From positions 5,437,930 through 5,501,929 of the forward strand of contig JASSKH010000007.1 in the NCBI GenBank assembly GCA_031763025.1: a stretch of 64,000 bases of DNA. The letters run 5' to 3'. Each line of letters begins with the position of its first letter. The stretch's first letter is position 1. Source of the stretch: Macrocystis pyrifera. Lineage: Eukaryota; Sar; Phaeophyceae; Laminariales; Laminariaceae. Of the stretch, positions 56,825-64,000 are shown piece after piece. The translations under genes and the position numbers were made by a program. The notes beneath the pieces are model-generated. The model was not told the DNA's origin, made no database searches, and saw only the letters and a program-made list of their open reading frames with translations.

Positions 56825-57544
56825 TGAAATCACTTTCTTTCGTGGGTTCGAGTCTCACCGAGTGCATTCTCGTAGGGACTTTTTCTTGCATAAGAAATTG
56901 ATTAGCGGCAAGCGCGAGAGCGTGAGTTAGGAACCATCGATGAAAATCGATGAGCAGTGGGAATGCTAAACCCTTATGCGCGACAAAAAGGAAGGCACGT
57001 ACCAGGGAGCGGCAGAAGGGACGGCACCGACCTGTGATCACGGCTTGTCCAGAAGATCGCTGAGGGAAAAAAACCTCCTACGAGTTAGAAGCTGGAAACT
57101 TAAAAGTGAGGAGAAAATAACAAGAAAAAAAAAACACGTAAACGAAAGAAGGGGTTTCAAGTAGTGGCCACAAAAGGTCCAAAATGTATTTTACCAGGTA
57201 CCAGGCACTTGGTATACTTTACGATTAGCCTGATATCAAGCACGAATCTACAAATGCAACTCTCACTATCCATTGAATCTGGACCTCCGGAAACAAAACA
57301 AACCAAAAAAATCGACGATCACCCTCTATCCAATCTGGCCCCATGGAAGCAAATTCATCGACAACCCGGAAACCAAAACGAGCGGAAATTACCAACAGCA
57401 ACAACAAAAAATATACCAAACGGAGGATTTCTATTCGTAAATTGCGTTCCCGACAAATTCGCATTAAAAAAATGTGCCCGGGGCATAAAATCTCTCTCTG
57501 GTAGCTATCATTGGTCCCGTAACGGCAAGCAGGGTAGCTATTGG
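56825..57544. other. No gene; B-box-like word at 56843
   Basis: 'gtgggttcgagtctcac' forms a five-pair stem with a TTCGAGT loop, like a tRNA T-arm. No acceptor or anticodon arm precedes it because the M1 remnant abuts. The frame at 57164-57547 (127 codons) has no motif. Confidence 0.35.
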
Positions 57545-57835
57545 TAGTTACGTACCCGGAACAGAGTCAGCCGTACGTACCAGTATGCAACAGGGAAATC
57601 TGCCGTAAACATTAGTGCCCCCTATCCCCGGTACGAGCACACCTCCCTATACGGGAGTGGAAATTCTGGGGGTGATGGCTTAGCAGGGTGGTTACTTACC
57701 CGAAACAGAGTCAGTCGTACGTAACTGGAAATCTGCCGCATCTATTATTAATGGTTCCCCGTATCCCCGGCATAGAAACACCTCCATATATGTACGGGAG
57801 TGGAACTCCGGGATGGGCTTACAAGTATCCCCTAT
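57545..57835 (+). repeat. Tandem duplication, about 145-base unit
   Basis: 'acccggaacagagtcagccg', 'ggaaatctgccg', 'tatccccgg' and 'acgggagtgga' occur in the same order from 57553 and from 57699. Confidence 0.7.
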
Positions 57836-58635
57836 CAGGGATTTTACTGAATCCATCTCCGGTTTCGCCGTAATACGCGTACGTAGCTCCAAACACCGAA
57901 ATGAATGAAGGTAGGTATTAGTGATACCCGCACGTACGTAACGTATTTATTTATTTTTGCCGCAACGTATCATGCATCCTCAACGGCAAGTTGTCTTAAT
58001 CTCGGTGCAACGAGATAACAGGGGTGCGGTACGCGTCGAACAGAAGCAAAGGCCGGCGACGTTCCTAGTCGGGCGGGTACACGGAAACGAACGCACGCAC
58101 GCCTTCATGTATAAAACAAAAAATGGCCCACTGCTGTATGTTAACCTCGTTGGTTACACATCACCAACCACTCTCTCTGTCGCACGTTGTTGCTCTACTC
58201 TTCCAGTCCACCGACACAAATCGAATGTACGCACAAGCGCGTACATGCGTACACACGCATAAAAACAAAAAATAAACGAATATAATAATCGTTGGTGATA
58301 ACAGTTCGAAACAACCGTTAGGAACGACCTTTGGGAATAACCGTCGGTCTTAACCGTTGGTCTTAACCGTTGGCGACAATCGTTCGTGTACATCACCAGC
58401 CATTCTCGCGCGTTGTTGCTCAACTCAACCCGTCCACTGCTTGCTGCTGCCGCGCCTCTGCCCAGATTTTAGTTTTGGTCCCAGCTGATGGCTTGGCCTC
58501 CCTGCGTCGTCTCTTTTACCTAAGGTCTGTTACAATACTTCGTCACAGACATGTGATATGGGCCATGACTGCTGAGGAAAATATATATATATATATATGT
58601 TTCTTACTGCTGTCGTTAGCCCATACACATGCATC
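57836..58635. other. No gene; 'taaccgttggtct' short repeats
   Basis: 'taaccgttgg' words repeat at 58300-58375. The phrases 'acatcaccaaccactctc' and 'cgcacgttgttgctc' at 58159-58195 recur, modified, at 58389-58420. No supported gene. Confidence 0.4.
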
Positions 58636-58716
58636 CCTCTAGACAAAAAATACAGGGAACGTTTAGGGATAAATGGGAAGACCAAACGTTCGTTACGTAT
58701 CCGTCCAGAGTGCTAC
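58636..58716. repeat. Diverged family M2 copy
   Basis: 'tacagggaacgtttagg' faces 'ccaaacgttcgttacgtatcc' and 'cagagtgcta'. Arms are weaker than in other copies. Confidence 0.4.
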
Positions 58717-59204
58717 AGCAGGTCACAGACGCCTTCAAGCACCCTCTCAAACAAGCTCAGCAACACACACATACAAGTCGCCTCCGCCACACCAAGAGCA
58801 GTGGGGTGGGGGCGGCAGAGACATATAGCCGGCTACCGCACCGTCCCACCGGGAAAAAGCCGCCTACATATAATACAATCAGCAGGAAAGAAACTGCCAC
58901 CAACACTCGAAAAAAAAATGGAGACCCGAAAAAAACAAACAAACGAAGGGCACACACCAAACGAGGAAAAAAAAAAAAACGAGGGGCACACGAAAAACGC
59001 GAAAAATGGACGAGGGGCACACAAAACGGGGAAAAACACCACAAACGCACACGTCCGGCACAAGCACAGCTTATACGTAGTAATACTCCCAAAGCATGAC
59101 CGATTGGGGTATAATTTTTTTGCGGCCCCTGCCTGCAGAAAGACACAGACAGTACAAAAGGACTGCGACAAAAAAAAGGCATATGCCTCGCAGACGACAA
59201 AAAG
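58717..59204. other. No gene; A-rich repeats
   Basis: 'acgaggggcacac' appears three times at 58945-59020 among A-runs. Long frames on both strands here are low-complexity. Confidence 0.4.
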
Positions 59205-59345
59205 GCCTGCCAACTGTCAAAACGGCCACCCGATTATCTACGCTTCCCGGACCCAAAATTCGGAGCAGCTACGTAAGCGATGACATGGAAGTCACTCGTA
59301 GGTCAGCGAAGCTTGTCTGATCGCGAATCTAAGCTCCGGGTCCCA
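59205..59345 (-). pseudogene. Degenerate duplicate of the UIM gene 3' end
   Basis: The minus strand at about 59345-59290 reads DPELRFAIRQASLTYE and a stop. This parallels DPELRLAINASLTFE and the stop of the adjacent gene (59453-60019). The flank beyond the stop is duplicated too ('cggccacccgattatctac' against 'cgccacccggttatcgac'). The step is about 155 bases. No clean splice acceptor precedes it, so it is probably a dead tandem copy. Use as an alternative last exon is possible. Confidence 0.6.
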
Positions 59346-59452
59346 GCATGGCGACACAAAAAACCTGCCGACTTTCCCACCGCCACCCGGTTATCGACGC
59401 TTTCCAGCCCACAATCCGGAGCAGCCAAAAGCGACGAAACTTAAAAAAAAGG

Positions 59453-60019
59453 TTACTCGAAAGTCAGCGAGGCGTTGATCGCGAGTCTAAGCTCGGGGTC
59501 TTCTTGCAAATCGTCCAACAAGGCAGACCCTTGCCCTAGCGCAGCTCCAGCTCCAGCTCCACCCGCCGCCACACCACCCCCTTCCACGCCCATCGTAGAC
59601 AGCAAAATCGCCCGTTTCAACTCCTCCTCCTCGTCGTCCTCCATCGTACCGCCGAGGGTGGCTTCTCGGCCCCGACCAACATCTAAAGACGTCGTCACCG
59701 TCGAAATACTCGCACCGTCATCCGCTTGTGCGCCCCCCGCCGTCCCCGCCTCCGACCCTGAACCCCCCGGTGCAACCCCAACAGCAGCACCATCAGCAGC
59801 AGCGGAGGCCATGGATTCAGCGAGAGCTTGACGGACCATCTCCGCTTCGTCCTCGGCGACGGAAGCAGTTTTGCAGGATGCTTCGAGCGCGTTTCGCATC
59901 TGCTCTTCCTCGCTCTGCGCCTGCGCCGAGCGAAGCATCTCCTCCTGCAGAAGCAGCGGCGGCGGTGGAGACGGTGACGGCGGCGGCGGCGGCGATAGCA
60001 ATTCGACGATTTGGCTCAT
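59453..60019 (-). CDS. Protein with ubiquitin-interacting motifs (exon or whole gene)
   Basis: The 188-residue frame has four UIM-like helices with the acidic patch, Ala and Ser of the consensus. They lie at about residues 37-49 (EEEQMRNALEAS), 57-71 (DEAEMVRQALAES), 128-142 (DDEEEELKRAILLS) and 173-185 (EDPELRLAINAS). Gly/Ala-rich linkers separate them. UIM proteins bind ubiquitin in proteasome or deubiquitinase contexts (for example S5a/Rpn10 or ataxin-3), but no catalytic domain is visible here. The first 25 residues are a Pro run encoded by a pyrimidine tract ending CTTCTGCAG at 59945. The real exon may therefore begin at 59944 as the last exon of a longer gene. If unspliced, ATG at 60019 has a good context and an in-frame stop just upstream. 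Confidence 0.6.
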   Translation of the reverse strand: MSQIVELLSPPPPPSPSPPPPLLLQEEMLRSAQAQSEEEQMRNALEASCKTASVAEDEAEMVRQALAESMASAAADGAAVGVAPGGSGSEAGTAGGAQADDGASISTVTTSLDVGRGREATLGGTMEDDEEEELKRAILLSTMGVEGGGVAAGGAGAGAALGQGSALLDDLQEDPELRLAINASLTFE

Positions 60020-60064
60020 TCGGCGGAGTTAACCGTTTTGACTTGATTGACTGTTTTTTTTTTG

Positions 60065-60215
60065 TTTTCCACATCCATTTATTATCTCCGCCCTTCTCTT
60101 ATCCTGCTCCCTTTCTAGTCTGGCAACTCAGATCCGGGGGTCACATCGCAGGCTCTTCTCCCCCCTCCCACTAGGTACGCGCCTTGCATTTTTATCGCGA
60201 GCAAGGCTGTTTTCT
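60065..60215 (+). repeat. Splice-cassette family, copy 6
   Basis: 'tcttatcctgctccctttctag' region, then 'ctcagatccgggggtcacat', 'gcaggctcttctcccccctc', 'ccactaggtacgcgcc', 'ttgcatttttatcgcgagca'. The part from the acceptor-like AG to the GTACGC word corresponds to the cassettes at 17095 and 17792. It lies about 50 bases upstream of the UIM gene, on the other strand. Confidence 0.6.
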
Positions 60216-60953
60216 GTGCGGTTCGATTTCGAGCTTAAGATCTGTATTGTTCGATCTCAAAAATGAATGCCCTTGCTTTATGCAGTCCAAATATGCAAAA
60301 TCCGACCGGCTTTTTTTCGATTTGAGAATCCGATGACCCAAGTCGTCGGATTTTGGCCCCAAATCCGACGACTTGGGTCGTCAGATTTTCAAATCGAAAA
60401 ACCTCATGCTCTCTAAATTCAAGATGTTATCCACGACGGCAAAACAACAGCAGAACGATCGATGAGTTGGATCGTGACAGCTGTATAGCGACGTTGCTTC
60501 GCGCCCGACGCGCGGTCGGCGGGCTGGCGCGGGCCCGGCCCTGGAGACCACGAGAAGCGCACTCAGCGTGCATCTCTCCGTGGATACGTACTTGTAGACT
60601 ACACTGCCGTACAGAAGCAGCAGCAGCAGCACACAGTCACGTTGTGAAACACAAAATACTAAGACAAGCGGACTCTAGAGCACTCGGCACGTCTCTTCGC
60701 CGCCAGACCAGAGGCAGTCAGCCTTGGCTCGGACGCTTGGGTCCTACTCGCAGCGCAGCGCACCCACCGCGTCTCTTCGCGGCGCCAGATCACAACAACA
60801 GCAGTTGGTCTCGGCGTTTGCTTGAATCTCTGCACGCACAATAAATCTGATTTGGTCCGCACAGGAAGACCGTTTCGATTTGCGAAGTTCACATCTGAAA
60901 AAGCGATCGAGTCAAAATCTGAAGTTCAAAAATCGAACCGCATAGGAAAGAGA
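60206..60953. mobile_element. Possible foldback element with internal palindrome
   Basis: The left end 'ctgtgcggttcgatttcgag' and right end 'caaaaatcgaaccgcatagg' are inverted. Inside lies a long palindrome (60313-60401) with arms of about 40 bases. The interior 60410-60860 has no transposase motif. The 'gtgcggttcg' ends recall the array at 19897-20975. Confidence 0.5.
60313..60401. repeat. Long palindrome, about 40-base arms
   Basis: 'tccgatgacccaagtcgtcg' and 'cgacgacttgggtcgtcaga' form the core, extended by 'ttttcgatttgagaa' and 'ttttcaaatcgaaaa'. The loop is seven bases (TGGCCCC). It would extrude a strong hairpin in RNA or single-stranded DNA. Confidence 0.85.
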
Positions 60954-61110
60954 CTAAAGGGTTCTCAGCACTTTCTTCCCTGGTCGACTCGCGTCCAAGT
61001 TGTGCTTTCACCTGCGCTAGGCGCTCTAGGCAGTCGTTGGTGTCTTTCGAGAACTCCACACGTACAGAGAATCTAACCCTCGACATCAACGCTGACACCA
61101 GGGGGGCATA

Positions 61111-61320
61111 CTGTAGTACAGCAGTGGGCCCTCTATAATGCCGGCTGAGCAGTGCCGATTGCCCTATATAGAGCAGGTAAAATCGCTTGGCACACTGGTG
61201 GGATTAACCAGTGTGGAAGTGCGCTGAGTAGTAGTGCCGCTTGCCGCTATGTATAATGGTGCCGGTATTGTTGGCTGTCGCGTATATACCGGCACTATAG
61301 AGGCAACCGGCACTACTGTA
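61111..61320. mobile_element. Foldback element M4 (pogo/Tigger-like ends), copy 2
   Basis: Outer ends 'actgtagtacagcagtgggc' and 'ccggcactactgta' are inverted, with 'ccctctataatgccgg' and 'ccggcactatagagg' inside. The middle 'gcttggcacactggtggga' matches the copy at 31033. Confidence 0.65.
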
Positions 61321-61445
61321 GTCATACCCCAAAAATGGTGTGTCAACAAATGGGGGCGTACGTGGTTTTTTCGGGTCCATCGTGGGTTCTGATTTCGGTG
61401 GTATCATACAGTACAACGTAATAATAGTATTCGGGGTTAAACACC

Positions 61446-61551
61446 ATTACGGGGGACCATAGTAAATAGGACCTACGGTAAACATAAACACCTATATCTT
61501 CCTATTTTTACCAACAATATTTGGTCCTATTTACTATTGTCCCCCGTAATA
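61446..61551. mobile_element. Foldback MITE family M1, copy
   Basis: Ends 'attacgggggaccatagtaa' and 'ttactattgtcccccgtaat'. Its centre lies in the opposite orientation to most copies. Confidence 0.8.
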
Positions 61552-61797
61552 GAACACCGGTGCGATCGGGTTTTGACAAGCAGTATAGCGATAGCGATAA
61601 AAAAAAAACTATCCACCGCCGTGTAGCGGGAGCGCGTACGTAGCAGTGCGGCGAGTTCTGCTGCAGCATCATTGCGTCCAGCTCAGGTGCATATGCATCC
61701 CCTATCCCCTACCTCAGCAGCCCGATGCCGTACGTACGTAATCGCTTCGTGTTTTTGATACCATTTTCCCCCCTTCAAGTCCGCCAGGGGATACAAG

Positions 61798-62005
61798 CAA
61801 GGCTCTTCACGGGTCATGCATGACCCGACCCCCCGCGGGGGGTCAGAAGGTCTTAAAAAATTCACAGGTCGGGTCGGGTTGGGTCGGGTCAAGAAGTTTT
61901 CAAAATCTCAGCGGTCGGGCCAGGCCAAGTCACCCTGACCCGACCCGAACGGACCCGACCGGGGCCCCGACCCGCGAGGACTGACTTGACCCGAGAACAG
62001 CCCTG
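61798..62005. mobile_element. Family M5 (CGGGT-rich hAT-like), copy 4
   Basis: Starts CAAGGCTCTTCACGGGTC and ends GAGAACAGCCCTG. The flanks GATACAAG and GTTACAAC match at six of eight positions, a plausible decayed 8-bp duplication. Confidence 0.7.
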
Positions 62006-62013
62006 GTTACAAC

Positions 62014-62726
62014 ATGAGGGCGTTCTCAAAAAGGACTTCCCCCCTACGTAGCCATACTTGGTCCACATCCGACCTGGGCGCCAACCCCCCCCCCGGGCCA
62101 TCCTTGGTCCACATCCGACAAGACATGGATCTCCCCCGTCGCTACGAAGACCCCGGCCGCATAGCACATGAGGCGTTGCACTAAGCGTTCACAGCCTGAT
62201 TTAGCATTATTCTCCCAAAACATGACCTCATGAAGCTTCCGCTCGAGCCGAGCAGAGCGACAAGAGTTTTGTAGGATCCTAGTACCGCCTCACGTCAGCT
62301 GTGTCGCGCGTGTGGGGCGCGAGGCCGAGCCTTATCAACAAAAGGCACCGGCTTGGAGTTCCGCTCACCAAGCTTCCAGACGGCTAGCAGCGGATCGGAA
62401 GGGTCCCCTGTGCGCACCGGTGGTTGGAACGAAGGACCAGGCGAAGAGCAGACCCTGTCCAGCACATGGAGTGTCGGCGTCATCACTTGTCGGAGGATGA
62501 TCCATACACGGCCTTTCGCTGACCCCCACCGCCAATTACTCGATAACTCCTTGCCTTGCTTGCGTCGATACTATCACAAACGATTGTCCGGACAATTCCA
62601 ATTCATGTACATCACTCGCTTTGGACCTCGAATTTGCTGCATAATACTCGCGGTGAATTACAGGAACAGGCTTAAATCCGTGTCGAGGACATGTTACAGC
62701 AGGCGAAATACACGATCCCCGGAACG
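62014..62726. other. No gene recognised
   Basis: A local repeat 'ccttggtccacatccgac' lies at 62058 (variant) and 62102. Frames at 62312-62829 show no motif. Confidence 0.4.
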
Positions 62727-62896
62727 ACAGCTTGAGCGATCTGGTCTCCGTTCCGAATTTCATCAGTCTGAGAGGTCATATCTTCCTGGACAATTTCACC
62801 AGTCCACCGGCAGGTCTATTTGGCGGTAAGCAGGCTTCAGTCTACAATCGACCTCTCAGGCTGATGAAATTCGGAAAGGAGACCAGATCGCTCAAG
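62727..62896. repeat. Inverted repeat, 47-base arms
   Basis: 'ttgagcgatctggtctccg' through 'ttcatcagtctgagaggtc' (to about 62777) is the near-exact complement of 62850-62896 ('gacctctcaggctgatgaaa' to 'gagaccagatcgctcaag'). The loop is about 75 bases and contains 'gtccaccggcaggtctattt'. It abuts the satellite array. Confidence 0.85.
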
Positions 62897-64000
62897 TTGG
62901 AAACTCCAACCCCACCAGCCGATCGCTGATTGGCTGGGGCTCGAAAACAACAAAGCCAGCGCCAACCGGGGAGGGTAGGGATCCATCCCCATTCAGAAAT
63001 CCCTTCTCATGCATTTACAACTCCGACAGCCCGGGGACGAAAACCGAGATCCCCCGGGTCGATACTGCCCCGCACGATGTGGAGACCCCAGCCCCCCGGC
63101 CGATCGCTGATTGGCTGGGGCTCGAAAATAAAGCCAGCACCACCCGGGGACGATAGGTTCCCATCCCCGGATCAGAAAACCCTCCATGAATCTACAACTC
63201 CAACAACCCGTGGACACACGCTGAGTTCCCTAGGTCGATTACTGCCCCGCGCGGTGTGAAAACCCCAGCCCACTGGCTAATCGCTGATTAGCTGGGGCTC
63301 GAAAATAGAATCAGTGCCAATCCGGGAAGATATGGTTCCATCCCCGGACCGGAAATCCCTCCGTGCCTCAGATTCAAAACCCGGGGACCGCCCCGCACGG
63401 TGTGGAAACCCCAGTCCCACCGGCCGATAGCTGGTTGGCTCGGGCTCGGAAATAAAGCCAGCGCCACCCGGGGACGATAGTTTTCCATCCCCGGATTAGA
63501 AAATTCTCCATGAATCTACAACTCCAACAACCCGGGGACAAGCTGAGTTCCCCAGGTCGATTACTGCCCCGCGCGGTGTGGAAACCCCAGCCCCACTGGC
63601 TAATTGCTGATTAGCTGGGGCTCGAAAATAGAATCAGTGCCAATAGGGGAAGATAAGGTTCCATCCCCGGATCGGAAATCCCTCCGTGCCTCAGCTTTAA
63701 AACAACCCGGGGACAACTTTTTTCATCCCCTCTGGGCGATACCGCCCCGCACGGTGTGGAAACCCCAGTCCCACCGGCCGATATAGCTGATTGGCTGGGG
63801 CTCCAAAATAAAGCCAGCGCCACCCGGGGACGATATTGTAGTTGCCCTTCGGGGGATCCCCCGGTCCCGCCGCACCCGCGCAAGACAGGGTCACATCCCG
63901 GTTAGGAAATCCCTCCTCATCTCTATACCTCTAAATGACAACCCGGCGACGAAAATCGAGTTCCCCTGGTTCGACACCGCCCCGCGTAGTGTGGAAACCC
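62897..64000 (-). repeat. Satellite array, inverted relative to 47.7 kb, runs off window
   Basis: The complement of the unit at 47700-49812: 'gctgattggctggggctcg', 'aaagccagcgccacccgggg', 'ccatccccggatcagaaa', 'ctacaactccaacaacccgg', 'tgccccgcacggtgtggaaa'. The phase marker 'gtgtggaaaccccag' falls at about 63077, 63254, 63400, 63577, 63756 and 63989. The steps are mostly about 177 bases, with one of 146 and one of 233. The array is cut by the window end. Confidence 0.9.

Noticed and set aside
56830-56870. tRNA gene fragment from the T-arm word
   Set aside because: Only one arm is present, and the M1 remnant directly upstream leaves no room for the rest.

Overview
This window is a repeat-dominated piece of a eukaryotic nuclear genome. 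There are no dense bacterial-type operons, no rRNA or tRNA gene I can support, and only one convincing host gene fragment. The mix fits a stramenopile such as a brown alga: a Ty3/gypsy chromovirus family, LINE 3' ends, many short TA-flanked foldback elements, CTG/CAG-rich stretches and long homopolymers. That placement is an inference from style; no host marker gene proves it.

Layout. 1-7.3 kb: a structurally complete LTR retrotransposon (988-4957) with 4-bp target duplications and an internal Gag-like frame lying antisense to its own LTRs, then the 3' part of a second copy in the opposite orientation. 7.3-16.8 kb: foldback elements, a LINE 3' end (11.0-12.3 kb) and a 1.0-kb mini LTR element (13284-14308). 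16.8-18.4 kb: tandem duplicated units carrying a small exon-like cassette with consensus splice sites. 19.9-21.0 kb: a 1-kb array of a CGGTGCGGTT motif. 22-24 kb: a possible first exon and two minisatellites. 24.4-26.5 kb: two LINE fragments head to head. 26.5-39.5 kb: short dispersed repeats and microsatellites. 39.5-45.5 kb: a degraded full-length chromovirus copy (RT, RNase H, integrase, chromodomain, extra tail domain) with a foldback element nested in it. 45.5-47.0 kb: a non-autonomous hAT-like element with about 40-bp inverted ends. 47.7-49.8 kb: a satellite array of about 218-bp units interrupted by an LTR remnant. The same satellite returns in inverse orientation at 62.9 kb and runs off the window. 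51 kb: a tyrosine-recombinase remnant. 59.2-60.0 kb: a protein with ubiquitin-interacting motifs, on the minus strand, with a degenerate duplicate of its 3' end.

The elements form a readable history. LTR elements sit inside satellite units and dispersed repeats, a foldback element sits inside an LTR element, and paralogous empty sites in the same window confirm several insertion junctions. The best candidates for something new are the antisense Gag-like arrangement, the conserved domain after the chromodomain in the gypsy pol, and the dispersed splice-site-bearing cassette found at six places.
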